Positions 34,069 to 44,291 of a DNA stretch of 64,000 bases are shown here, one piece after another. Source of the DNA: Pseudocolwellia sp048296855 (GTDB lineage: Bacteria; Pseudomonadota; Gammaproteobacteria; Enterobacterales; Alteromonadaceae); NCBI GenBank assembly GCA_048296855.1, contig CP182631.1; one strand, written 5' to 3'. Position numbers and translations under genes: made by a program. How positions within the stretch are numbered: the stretch's first letter is position 1; every line of letters starts with the position of its first letter. The notes beneath the pieces are model-generated. The model saw only the letters and a program-made list of their open reading frames with translations, searched no databases and had not been told where the DNA came from.

Positions 34069-36422
34069 TTATTTTTTGTCTTTCCAAAGAAAAGCGGCAA
34101 TAGCGGGTAAAATAACAACAGCAGCAAACATATTTACCAAAAACATAAAGGTTAATACGATTCCCATATCCACTTGAAACTTAAGATCTGAGAATAACCA
34201 TGTTGATACACCAATAGCCAATGTTATACCGGTAATAATAACGGCACTTCCTCTTTCAGTTAATGCGGCATGATAAGCCGCTTTGACTGTAGCACCATTT
34301 TTAAGCCTTTCATTCATGGTAGAAAGAATATAAATACCATAGTCCACACCAATACCAACCCCTAAAGCGATAACTGGTAGTGTAGATACTGTTAAGCCTA
34401 TATCTAATGCGGTCATTAACCATTGCGCTAATATAGAAACAATATATAAAGGAACAACCACTGATATAGTCGCTTTAATGCTTCTAAAGCTGAGTAAACA
34501 TAAAATAATGACTGCACCATATACATACAACATCATAGGCAATTGAGCTTCTTTAACAGCTTCATTGGTTGCAGCCATCACACCTACAGGACCTGAAGCT
34601 AATTTAAAGGTTACCTCCTCATTATTTAATTCACTGGCATTAAGCTTCACTGCATCAACCACTCTATTAATTGTTTCTGCTTTATGATCATCCAAAAATA
34701 AAATAACCGGCATAGCACTACAATTGTTATTCAGTAAACCACTTGATGAAGGAACTCGAGCAATAGATTGAACAAGTGTTTGTTGATTTTTAGAAAGCAC
34801 ACGCCATTTAGCATTACCTTCGTTATAACCCGCATTAACTATTTTTGCGACAGACGCTAAACTAATTGCCGATTGCACGCCTGGAATGTTTTCCATTCGC
34901 CATTGAAACTGATCAATAACATTCATTATGTTGTGCTGTGTACATGCATCGGGCGTTGTTTCAACGATAATAGACATGTAATCAACACTAATAGCGTATC
35001 GATTAGTGATTAAGAAAGTGTCTTGATTATAACGAGAGGTTTCATGTAAGGCGGGTGCGCCAGCATGTAACTCCCCTATTTTCATATTTTGCGAATTAAC
35101 ATAACCTAAAATAAACAATAAGGCTGTGAATACAAGAATAATAGATGCTGGCCCTTTGGTTGCAAAATTTGCAATAAAGTCCCAAATAGTTCTTTTAATA
35201 GGATCTTTAACACCGTAATTTTTAGGTAAGCTTTTCTTTTTTTCTCTACCGTTGGAGAAATATGAATAAGCGATACTAATAAAGGTAGTAACACTAAATT
35301 AGTCAAAATAATCATGGCTACACCTAACGAAGCGGCAATAGCTAATTCTCTAATAATGCCAATATCGATAGAAAGCAGTGTTAAAAACCCAACAGTATCA
35401 GACAATAACGCAATACCACCGGGGATCAGTAATGCCGCGAAACTGATTTGTGCGGCTTCAAGACTTGTTTTGCCTTTCGACACGAGTTTTTTCACTGAGT
35501 TTATCATCTGAACGCCATGACTTACTCCAATAGCGAAGATCAGAAATGGGATCAAAATAGACATTGGATCAAGGCCGTAGCCTAATGTTGACAACATCCC
35601 CATTTGCCACACAACAGCAACAAACGAACAAGCAATAGGTAGTATGGTAAGTTTTATTGAACGACAGAAGAAGTAGACCATAACGGCTGTAATTGCTATT
35701 GCAATACCAAAAAAGGTTACAACGCTTTTAGCTCCATTAGCTACGTCCCCCACCATTTTAGCAAAACCTATAATATGAATACTTATATTATCTTTTTCAA
35801 AGTTTCCTCTGATCTGGGTTTCTAATTGCTCAGCGATACTAATAGAATCAAGCTTTTCCCCTGTTTCAGGATTAACGTCCATTAATGATGCATTTACCAT
35901 GGCACAACTATAATCGTCTGAAACAATTCGCCCCACAATACCTGCTTTTTCAATATTACCTTTTACAGTATTTAAGCCCGCTTTATTAGGGACAAAACTT
36001 GCTGGTATAACGGGTCCACCAGCAAAACCGTCTTCAACAATTTCAACAAATCGAGTACTCGGTGAAAATAACGATTTAACTTGCGTTCTATCTATACCTG
36101 GAATAAAAAATAATTGATCGTGAACTCCTTTTAACGCATTAAAAAAAGATTCATTAAAAATATCGCCTTCTGCATCACATACTGATATTAAAATGTTATT
36201 TGCCCCACCAAAATTTTCTTGGTGCTTTAAATACGTTTTCATATAGCTATGTTGAAGAGGAATATTTTTTGTGAATGATGCGTCTAATTTGATCTGAGTT
36301 GCTTGAAATAATAAAAATGCGGTAATAACAGTAAACAAAAATAACACTAATGAGCGCATTTTAAATAAAGCATTTTCTGTACTTTTTGGAGAATGATTAC
36401 TTGATGAAGAATTAATAGTCAT
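34069..36422 (-). pseudogene. RND/MMPL-family transporter, split by a frameshift
   Basis: Two frames together encode one HAE3-like transporter of about 780 residues. The N-terminal half is 35106-36422 (first helix near LVLFLFTVITAFLLF, then a periplasmic domain, then GVSHGVQMINSVKKL and ISFAALLIPGGIALLSD). The C-terminal half ends at 34069 (ALGVGIGVDYGIYILSTMNE, ERGSAVIITGITLAIGV). The join falls in an A7 run at 35237-35243: one extra A restores KKKKSLPKNYGVKDPIKRTI and continuity. It is either a real mutation, an assembly error or a slippage site. It starts two bases after the YCF48-like gene's stop. Confidence 0.85.
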
Positions 36423-36424
36423 AA

Positions 36425-37450
36425 TTAATAATTTAACCCTGAAGAATTCATAAAAATGTTTTTAATTCCAACGTCTGAAACCGCAACAATTCTATTATTA
36501 AACCAAACGCCTGCAATTAATGATTTACCATCAGGCTGCACTTTTAATACAAAAGAATGACCATCGTCATGACTCTCAAGAATAACGCCATTATTACCTA
36601 GAATAAAAATACGCCCTTCATCTGATAACACAATAGAATTAAGTAATGATGTAGTGTCGGTTTTACTCTCAACCCACGGAGTACCATTTTTTAAACTTCT
36701 AAAAACATGTCCACGTAAACCTGCAACGAGTAAGTTCCCCTCATGGGTTCTAGATAAATCGAAGAATGAACCTCTGTATATTTCATCAAACTTTAGCCAT
36801 GTAAGGCCTAAGTCATTACTTTTTGCAATTAAGCCTATTTCTCCAACAAGATATGTTGTTCTACCATCAGATATTATTCGATTAAAATGCGGTAAAATAC
36901 TTTCTCTTTCATCAAAGTACGCCTCTTCATCATCAACTTTCAATTCTTCTAAAAAACTTTTATCTTCTGCTGATAAAAATTCTTCATGAAATTCTGACAA
37001 CCATGTTTTCCCACCATCTATTGTTCTAAGAAATTGGCCATAAGCACCAACTGCCACACCGTGAAAGGGGTCTTGAAAAACAACATCTAATAAAGGTTTT
37101 TCTATTGTAGGATTTGTATATTGAAGAGCCCAATTATTACCACCGTTCGTAGTTTTTAATATGGTGGCATCATGACCTACAGCCCATCCCACAAGGTCGT
37201 TTATGAAAAACACGCTCGTTAACGTGACTTGAGTTGGAACAGAAACTTGTTGCCAATTATTCCCATCAACAGAAAGTAATATATGGCCTCTTTCTCCAAC
37301 AGCGACTAATTTTTTTTGCTGTACACTTGTTATATCAAGTAATAGGGATTTTTCAGCTAATGGAGCAAGTACTGAAGAAGTCGTTACTTCATCTGCATTA
37401 GCGTACAGACCTATAAAACAACTCAAACAAACGATCAAAATACGTAACAT
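36425..37450 (-). CDS. YCF48/BNR-repeat beta-propeller protein
   Basis: The product is 341 residues. Signal peptide MLRILIVCLSCFIGLYANA, then repeated photosystem-assembly-like blades: VGERGHILLSVDGNNW, VGHDATILKTTNGGNNW, VGAYGQFLRTIDGGKTW, VGEIGLIAKSNDLGLTW and GNNGVILESHDDGHSF. It is predicted to be a periplasmic propeller. It is translationally close to the RND gene (two-base gap). The same partner occurs with RND/DUF1329/DUF1302 clusters in other gammaproteobacteria, suggesting it assembles or caps the transporter. Confidence 0.88.
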   Translation of the reverse strand: MLRILIVCLSCFIGLYANADEVTTSSVLAPLAEKSLLLDITSVQQKKLVAVGERGHILLSVDGNNWQQVSVPTQVTLTSVFFINDLVGWAVGHDATILKTTNGGNNWALQYTNPTIEKPLLDVVFQDPFHGVAVGAYGQFLRTIDGGKTWLSEFHEEFLSAEDKSFLEELKVDDEEAYFDERESILPHFNRIISDGRTTYLVGEIGLIAKSNDLGLTWLKFDEIYRGSFFDLSRTHEGNLLVAGLRGHVFRSLKNGTPWVESKTDTTSLLNSIVLSDEGRIFILGNNGVILESHDDGHSFVLKVQPDGKSLIAGVWFNNRIVAVSDVGIKNIFMNSSGLNY

Positions 37451-37524
37451 AAAAAATTAAAACTCCAAATTATTTAATCTAAGCTTATACCAGTTTGAAT
37501 AAGAAATTAATATTATACAAACAA

Positions 37525-37550
37525 AAACGGCTGACATGAGCCAGCCGTTT
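37525..37550 (-). terminator. Terminator between DUF1329 and YCF48-like genes
   Basis: AAACGGCTG/CAGCCGTTT around an eight-base loop with a T-run leftward. It would reduce read-through from the DUF1302-DUF1329 unit into YCF48-RND. Confidence 0.75.
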
Positions 37551-37566
37551 CATCATTTAATTAAGA

Positions 37567-38943
37567 TTAACGACGTCCCTCTCTTCTTAAAGCTGAAGGA
37601 GTAAATGAAGAATCACTCAGTTCAGTTGAAAAGTCATACATTTTAGCTTCGTTATCTAAGCCCATTGCAATATAGCGACGAGATTGTAAATCATGGAATA
37701 CTTCTAGCGTAGACCATTGCGTTGGAACTTCATAGTAATTTAAACCATGAGCAACACCTACTCTATACAGTTCATCACGATTATCATAAATATCGGTAAC
37801 TGCTACTTGCCAGCTATCTTCATCTATATAAAACACGCGTTTTTTATAAGTGTGTCTCGTATCAGACTTAAGCTTAGCTTCAACAACCCAAACACGATGT
37901 TTTTCATAACGTACATATTGTGGATTAATATGACCCGGTTGTAAAATTTGATCATACTTTAAATCACTGCTATGTAAGCGATAATCGTTATAAGGGATAT
38001 ATAACTCTTGTTTACCTTTAAGATCCCACGTGTATCGATTTGGAGCACCATTGTACATATCAAAATCATCGGTTGTTCTTAAACCATCTGATGCTGTACC
38101 CGGAGTATCGTAAGCTACATTAGGTGCGCGACGAACACGTCGTTGACCCGTGTTATATGTCCATGCTTGACGAGGTGTTTTTATTTGATCCATAGTTTCA
38201 TGAACAAGTAGTGCAGTTCCAGCTAAACGTGCGGGCTCTGTAACTTTTTGTTTAAACTTAAACAGAATATTGGTTTTTTGTAAATCTTCTGGTTGTGCGC
38301 CTTTTACGTTATATGGAAGAATTAAACTTTCTTCGAAACCTAAATAAGTAAAGTCACCACTTGCTGTAGGTGAAGCTTGTCCACCTTCACGCGTAACCTG
38401 TTCACCACGATATCTTAATATATGATTCCAAATAGCTTCTAATCCGTTTTTTGGTAATGGAAAAGGAATACCAACCGAAGCTTGAGTAATACCATTACCT
38501 TCTTCTACTAATTCTGCACGTGTAGAATTAACTTTAACAGCATCGTACACATGTGAAGGAAACGACGCTGAACGCCTCGTTTGATAAACATTCATTTTGT
38601 AAGTATCAGGGTACGTTTTAAATAACTTGATTTGACCAGGTGTTAAATTGTCTTTGTATTTATCCACATTACTCGATGTAATAGTAAACAAGGTTTTATC
38701 ATCAGCAAATGGGTCTATATGATGCTGACCAACAACATATCCTTTTGGTGCTTGCGTGATACCGCCTTGCCATTGCGGAATTGAGCCGTCAGCATTGGCT
38801 TTTTGTTCAGCTCCCATAGGGGTTAGCTCTTTACCTAATTTATTAGCTTCTTCAGGTGTCACTTTTGCAGCCACATAGCCACTTGTTAGCAGTAAAGAAA
38901 TAGTAATTGATAGTAATTTAGATGTTTTTGTAATTTTTTTCAT
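37567..38943 (-). CDS. DUF1329 periplasmic protein
   Basis: The product is 458 residues. Signal peptide ends at about GYVAAKVTPEE. Typical DUF1329 features: ELTPMGAEQKANADGSIPQW near the N-terminus, DPFADDKTLFTITSSNVDKY, ARLAGTALLVHETMD, and WTYNTGQRRVRRAPNVAYDT. DUF1329 proteins are predicted to have a LolA/LolB-like half-barrel able to hold lipids. It starts ten bases after the DUF1302 gene ends, so the two are co-transcribed. Confidence 0.92.
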   Translation of the reverse strand: MKKITKTSKLLSITISLLLTSGYVAAKVTPEEANKLGKELTPMGAEQKANADGSIPQWQGGITQAPKGYVVGQHHIDPFADDKTLFTITSSNVDKYKDNLTPGQIKLFKTYPDTYKMNVYQTRRSASFPSHVYDAVKVNSTRAELVEEGNGITQASVGIPFPLPKNGLEAIWNHILRYRGEQVTREGGQASPTASGDFTYLGFEESLILPYNVKGAQPEDLQKTNILFKFKQKVTEPARLAGTALLVHETMDQIKTPRQAWTYNTGQRRVRRAPNVAYDTPGTASDGLRTTDDFDMYNGAPNRYTWDLKGKQELYIPYNDYRLHSSDLKYDQILQPGHINPQYVRYEKHRVWVVEAKLKSDTRHTYKKRVFYIDEDSWQVAVTDIYDNRDELYRVGVAHGLNYYEVPTQWSTLEVFHDLQSRRYIAMGLDNEAKMYDFSTELSDSSFTPSALRREGRR

Positions 38944-38953
38944 GAAACAGCTC

Positions 38954-40993
38954 CTAAATTGAATACTTAACGCTGAAAGAAACGTAATCGCGATCTGATA
39001 GTTGGTTGGTTGTACCTACACCATCAAAAAAGCTGTTATAGCTAATATCTGCAGACCAACGGCTTTGATAATCAAAACCAACGCCTACAGCTAATGACTT
39101 TCTATCTTCAACAAATAAAAATAAAGGATCTGGCGTTATTCCTTCTACATCATGAGAAAATACAACTTTAGGTGAAACATTGATACCTGCAAAAACATTA
39201 CTGTAATCAAGCTTACCAACTAAGCGATATCCCCATGCAAAATCATCAGGGAATGGGTTTGTTTCTACGCCATCTTGCAAACCAATCTCTAAACCTTCTT
39301 TACCTTCGACGCCACCATTTCTTGCCGTGCCAGGGCCATTTAAACGTAAAACATCTTGATCTGGCATATCTCTAATATCAATTCCACCTACTTCAAGTAA
39401 AGTTGTAAATTGATTGGCTCCAAATGAAGGGCCCCACAAATGCGTTAGTGTGACTTGCGCTTGTAAGGTATCTGACAATACAAAACCGTCAGCCCTTTCA
39501 CCTAAACCTACCGTTGGAATTTGTGATATACCATCTAGATCAGGTCTAAGGCCAGCATTAGCTAGTTGTTGTGGCATAGCTAAAAAGAGTAATTCAACAT
39601 CATCAATTTGTAGAGGCTCATCTTGACGATAAGTAACCTCGCCTGCAACAGACGTTTCACCCAAGGTTGTATTAAAACTAAAGGCATATAGTTGAATATC
39701 TTCAATATAATCAAGTTCAACGCGTGAGAATGAACCTAGTTCAGTATAATTATCATAAGTAATTTCTCCTGATGCTATTTTTTGTACATCTGAAGTGATT
39801 TGAGAAAAATCAGCTGTAACTCCAGAGAATACAGGACGTCGGCTATGATAATTCATATAATACAAACTAACTTCGGTTTCATTAAAACTAGGTAAGTACC
39901 ATGATAAACGTAAACCGTATTGACCGCCGTCTTCAGGTTCATTTTCAGCACCTGATTCTCTTAAGGTTAATTTGGTAGGAAATCCACCTAAATAAGCAGA
40001 ACCAGCTTGTGCTGCAGTAAGTCCACCACTACGAATTGCGTCACCCAAAACATTTAAATTCGTAATTAATGAATCTAAATCCATGTCTGGATTACTAGCA
40101 AAATTTAATTGAACATTATTAAAGTGGCCGCCGTCTCCAGCAAAGTCATTAGTTGAAAAGTAACTTCCAGGAGCAGGAAGTATGGTTTTTTCCCAGCTGT
40201 ATTGATAAAACATTTCAATGTTAAAGTTATCTGTAACGCCTAAAGACGCCCAAACAGCACCAAAGGGAATAAAAGCTTCTTTAAGTTCTGCACCTGGAGC
40301 TTTTAAGCGAGCAACATCTACTGGGTTTAATTCGCTAATACCATGAGAGATAAGTGTACTTTCACCCCAACTAATCACTTGTTGACCTACACGTACAGAT
40401 AATGGCATTTCACCAATATCAAAATCACCGTATACAAATGCATCTAATAATCGAATATCTCGACAAACTTGGTCTCTGGCATCATCATCTCGACATGGAT
40501 TATGCACTTTATTTGAAGAAGCATTGGTCCAGTCTCGATCGTTATCCATCATTTCAAAATCATAGTAATACATGCCTCGAGCAAACAAACCTATGTTGTT
40601 ATATCGAATATCTAAATCATGTGAACCTTTGATAATTTTAGAAAAGCTTTCGCCAGCATCGTAATTTAAATTGCCGTTATCGCTGTTAGTAGAGTATGCA
40701 CCTGCACCGTTCCAAACGGTTCCGGGATCTGGATTTAGATTTAAGCTAGGATGATAATTGCTAAAATCAAATCCATTATTGACGTTATTTGATTTACCAA
40801 CATTGCTGTCCCAATCACGATTCTCAACTCGCCAGCTAGAACCCACTGAGAAGGTTGAATCGAAACTAATATCAAAATCGCCTAATTGGAAATTTTTTGC
40901 TTGAGTCGTTGACGCTGATAACGACAACAAGGCAACACTTATACTTACAGCTAATGGTTTCAATTTACCGTAACTGCGAGAATTATTTTTCAT
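38954..40993 (-). CDS. DUF1302 outer-membrane beta-barrel protein
   Basis: The product is 679 residues from ATG 40993 (MKNNSRSYGK), which has GGGGAG at good spacing. An ATG seven codons earlier is possible but poorly placed. Signal peptide ends ASTTQAKNF. The chain then alternates short amphipathic strands and loops and ends in DYVSFSVKYSI, an aromatic/hydrophobic C-terminal strand as in outer-membrane barrels. RVGQQVISWGESTLISHGIS is the DUF1302 signature. It is first gene of the cluster. Confidence 0.92.
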   Translation of the reverse strand: MKNNSRSYGKLKPLAVSISVALLSLSASTTQAKNFQLGDFDISFDSTFSVGSSWRVENRDWDSNVGKSNNVNNGFDFSNYHPSLNLNPDPGTVWNGAGAYSTNSDNGNLNYDAGESFSKIIKGSHDLDIRYNNIGLFARGMYYYDFEMMDNDRDWTNASSNKVHNPCRDDDARDQVCRDIRLLDAFVYGDFDIGEMPLSVRVGQQVISWGESTLISHGISELNPVDVARLKAPGAELKEAFIPFGAVWASLGVTDNFNIEMFYQYSWEKTILPAPGSYFSTNDFAGDGGHFNNVQLNFASNPDMDLDSLITNLNVLGDAIRSGGLTAAQAGSAYLGGFPTKLTLRESGAENEPEDGGQYGLRLSWYLPSFNETEVSLYYMNYHSRRPVFSGVTADFSQITSDVQKIASGEITYDNYTELGSFSRVELDYIEDIQLYAFSFNTTLGETSVAGEVTYRQDEPLQIDDVELLFLAMPQQLANAGLRPDLDGISQIPTVGLGERADGFVLSDTLQAQVTLTHLWGPSFGANQFTTLLEVGGIDIRDMPDQDVLRLNGPGTARNGGVEGKEGLEIGLQDGVETNPFPDDFAWGYRLVGKLDYSNVFAGINVSPKVVFSHDVEGITPDPLFLFVEDRKSLAVGVGFDYQSRWSADISYNSFFDGVGTTNQLSDRDYVSFSVKYSI

Positions 40994-41176
40994 TTCTTTT
41001 CTCCCCAGATCCAAAATAGAGTATTTTCTTCTTATAATAATGCGTTGATTGTTTGTCCCCTTAAACGGGATTAAACAATAATTGCATCATTTAAAAAAAC
41101 TATCAAGCGTAAAAATTACTTATTATTACCCTTATTTTTAAGGACTTGTAGAGAAGAGCAGACCACTTAAAAAACA

Positions 41177-41202
41177 CCGTTTAAAACAACCGTTTAAAAC
41201 AA
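41177..41202 (+). repeat. 13-bp perfect tandem duplication
   Basis: CCGTTTAAAACAA occurs twice head to tail upstream of the DUF1302 gene. The remaining bases from 41015 to 41311 show no gene. Confidence 0.7.
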
Positions 41203-41311
41203 AGGGCTATTTTAAGAGTTAGAACGTTGTTTTTCAGTGCCTTCCTTGCATGTATTAAAAACATTATCCATATCAAAATGGTCAGACCACTGTTTAAAGC
41301 AGAAGCTCTAA

Positions 41312-41527
41312 TTAATATATTCTTTCTAATGATATAAATTTATTATTTTCGGTATGCATACAAAAAAAACCCTTTATACCATTTGGCATCAAAAATTTTT
41401 TCATATGCATTGCAGGAAACTGAATGCGTTGCCCTTCTGTACTCATGACCATGACCGTACTAATTCTTCCTTGATAATATGGGAGAAAATCATCGTACGT
41501 CATGTTCACACTAAAGTAATATTTCAT
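41312..41527 (-). CDS. DUF2835 family protein
   Basis: The product is 71 residues: MKYYFSVNMTYDDFLPYYQG, then RIQFPAMHMKKFLMPNGIKG and ISLERI. It is a compact beta protein of unknown function found beside pepN across Alteromonadales and relatives. It starts 12 bases after the pepN stop, so it is very likely the second gene of a pepN operon. Confidence 0.9.
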   Translation of the reverse strand: MKYYFSVNMTYDDFLPYYQGRISTVMVMSTEGQRIQFPAMHMKKFLMPNGIKGFFCMHTENNKFISLERIY

Positions 41528-41539
41528 TATAGTAGATAT

Positions 41540-44122
41540 TTATTTAAGTGCCGCATCTAGCTTTTCTTTTAGATCTTTAGATAAATTAGGTAAGCGATTT
41601 AATCTATCTAATTCTGCCCTCATTAGTTTTTGTCTGGCTTTATCAAAACCTTTAAATTGAATAAGAGGGGTTATTAATCTTGAAGCTACTTGTGGGTTAA
41701 TTTCATTTAACTGAATAATTTGGTCGGTTAAAAATTGATAACCTTTACCACTCAAACAATGAAAATATTTAGGGTTTTTAGCTGAAAATGCTCCTATTAA
41801 AGAACGTGCTCTATTTGGGTTAGTTAAGCTAAATAATGGATGTTTTAAAAGATCATTTAAACGTTCAAAAATATCATCACTTTTCAATGATGCTGCTAAT
41901 ACAAACCATTTATCCATAACTAATACAGTATCTTGCCATTTGTTTTCAAAAATCTTCATCTGTTCATCAAAGGCAATAGTATTATTGTCTGCGCCACATG
42001 AAAGTGCGGCAAGCGTATCTGTCATATTATCAGAAGCTAAAAATTGACTATTAACGATTTCTGATTCATCACCAATTAAAGCAATATAAGACAAACAAAC
42101 GTTTTTCAATGAGCGATTAGCAACACCTACACTATCTATTGAAAATTCGTCACTATTTAATAAGTGGTATGTGGCTTTTAATGATTCAGCTAAACCATTT
42201 GCTAATTGTTTTCTTATGTTGTCAATCGCTTCCACTAAAGCGACAGGATCAACTCCTTCAATTGAGTCAGCTATTTCATCAAAAGTAGGCATGGTTAATT
42301 GCTCAGCTTTTAGCGCTGGATCAATTGAGCTGTTCAAAATATGCTTAAATGAGTTAAGTAAACTTACAGGTAAGGTTTCCGCTGGGTTGTTTAATAATTT
42401 ATTTATATGGCCTTTCAATAATTGTTGTCCCGCATCCCAACGACAAAATTCATCTTGAGCATTTACCATGATATTTTCTAAATCAATATCAGCTTGTTCA
42501 AAATTAACTTTAACTGGGGCGCTAAAATTACCTAAAAAGGCGAGTACAGGTTTTTCATCAAAGCCATTAAAAGTGAAAGTTTGTTCAAGCTCAGTTAATG
42601 CTAGCAAATAACTCTGTGAATGATTATTGGTGTTTGATTGAAGCTTATTGGTGATGAGTTCAATATTCAAAGGAATATGCAAAGCATGCGTTGGATGATC
42701 TGCCCTGCTATTTTTTTGCTCAACATGAATGCTATATGTTTTATCTTGCTCATTAAAGCTTTCTGTAACCGTTAAAACAGGTGTTCCTACTTGTACATAC
42801 CATAATTTAAACTGCTCTAAAGATATGCCTGATGCATCAGCCATAGCATTAACAAAATCATCACAAGTTACAGCCATACCATCAAAACGTTTAAAGTAAA
42901 GATCCATTCCCTTTCTAAAGTTTTCTTTACCTAGTATGGTATGAAGCATTCGAATAACCTCAGCCCCTTTCTCATATACAGTTAACGTATAAAAGTTATT
43001 CATCTCCATGACTTTTTCAGGACGAATAGGGTGTGCCATAGGACCAGCATCTTCAGCAAATTGAAGTGATCTTAAAACTCTTACGTTTTGAATACGGGTA
43101 ACACTTGGCGAGGTCATATCAGCACTAAACTGTTGATCTCTAAAAACAGTTAAACCTTCTTTAAGGCTTAACTGAAACCAATCTCGACAAGTTACACGGT
43201 TTCCTGTCCAATTATGAAAATATTCATGAGCAATAACCGCTTCAATATTAAAATAATCAACGTCTGTCGCCGACTTTTCATCCGCTAAAACAAACTTACT
43301 ATTAAAAACATTAAGCCCTTTGTTTTCCATAGCACCCATGTTGAAAAAGTCGACCGCAACTATCATGTAAATATCAAGATCGTATTCTAATCCAAACGTA
43401 TCTTCATCCCATTTCATTGAATGCTTTAAAGAAGCCATCGCGTGATGTGCTTTAGATAAGTTACCTTGATCAACAAATATTTCTAAAGCAACCTCTCGAC
43501 CAGAACATGTGATAAAAGTATCACTCAATAAATCAAAGTTACCAGCAACAAGGGCAAATAAATAACATGGCTTTGGAAATGGGTCTTGCCATTTAGCGAA
43601 GTGATAGCCATTCGCTAAATCACCAGCTTCTACTTTATTGCCATTTGATAATAAAAACGGGTATAAGCTTTTATCTGCGATAATTTTTGTAGAAAATACC
43701 GCCATTACATCAGGACGATCTAAATAGTAAGTCATACGTCTGAAGCCTTCTGCTTCACATTGCGTGCAAAACGCGCCGCCTGACTTAAACAAGCCTTCTA
43801 AAGAGGTATTTTTTACAGGGTTTATTTGAGTAACAATGGTTAATTCGAATTCATCATCAGGAACATTGATTTCTAATTGAGTGGCCGTTTCAATATAAGA
43901 GTCACTCGATAACAATTCCCCATTAATTGAAATAGAAATAAGCGCTAATTCTTCACCCTGTAATATAAGAGGCTCTTTAACATTACTATGCGCTTTGGCT
44001 ACAGTCATCTTGTTAGTAACAAGCGTTTTTGTATCTTCCAATTCGAAAGTTAAATCGACTGTAGAGATAGTAAAGGCTGTTTGTTTATAATCGGATAAAT
44101 AACGTGCGGTAAATTCTGTCAT
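41540..44122 (-). CDS. pepN: Aminopeptidase N (M1 zinc metallopeptidase)
   Basis: The enzyme removes N-terminal residues from peptides in the cytoplasm. The product is 860 residues (E. coli 870). Substrate motif GAMEN (in FNMGAMENKGLN), zinc site HEYFHNW plus the downstream Glu in SLKEGLTVFRDQQFS, and C-terminal helical domain. The start is a normal ATG, and the next gene is DUF2835. Confidence 0.96.
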   Translation of the reverse strand: MTEFTARYLSDYKQTAFTISTVDLTFELEDTKTLVTNKMTVAKAHSNVKEPLILQGEELALISISINGELLSSDSYIETATQLEINVPDDEFELTIVTQINPVKNTSLEGLFKSGGAFCTQCEAEGFRRMTYYLDRPDVMAVFSTKIIADKSLYPFLLSNGNKVEAGDLANGYHFAKWQDPFPKPCYLFALVAGNFDLLSDTFITCSGREVALEIFVDQGNLSKAHHAMASLKHSMKWDEDTFGLEYDLDIYMIVAVDFFNMGAMENKGLNVFNSKFVLADEKSATDVDYFNIEAVIAHEYFHNWTGNRVTCRDWFQLSLKEGLTVFRDQQFSADMTSPSVTRIQNVRVLRSLQFAEDAGPMAHPIRPEKVMEMNNFYTLTVYEKGAEVIRMLHTILGKENFRKGMDLYFKRFDGMAVTCDDFVNAMADASGISLEQFKLWYVQVGTPVLTVTESFNEQDKTYSIHVEQKNSRADHPTHALHIPLNIELITNKLQSNTNNHSQSYLLALTELEQTFTFNGFDEKPVLAFLGNFSAPVKVNFEQADIDLENIMVNAQDEFCRWDAGQQLLKGHINKLLNNPAETLPVSLLNSFKHILNSSIDPALKAEQLTMPTFDEIADSIEGVDPVALVEAIDNIRKQLANGLAESLKATYHLLNSDEFSIDSVGVANRSLKNVCLSYIALIGDESEIVNSQFLASDNMTDTLAALSCGADNNTIAFDEQMKIFENKWQDTVLVMDKWFVLAASLKSDDIFERLNDLLKHPLFSLTNPNRARSLIGAFSAKNPKYFHCLSGKGYQFLTDQIIQLNEINPQVASRLITPLIQFKGFDKARQKLMRAELDRLNRLPNLSKDLKEKLDAALK

Positions 44123-44240
44123 TGTTTTTCCTACAAGGTGATAAAAATGAAATACATTGATTTATTATTTTTCAAATAGCTATTTATTCAATAGTAAGCA
44201 GTAAATTAATATTCAATAAAGTTTAACAGATAATATTAAA

Positions 44241-44262
44241 AAAGCCTGTAAAAACAGGCTTT
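44241..44262 (-). terminator. Terminator of nhaC
   Basis: AAAGCCTGT/ACAGGCTTT around four A's; leftward T-run TTTTTTAATATT. Confidence 0.8.
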
Positions 44263-44291
44263 AATGTACATATTTTTTTGATAATTGTTGT

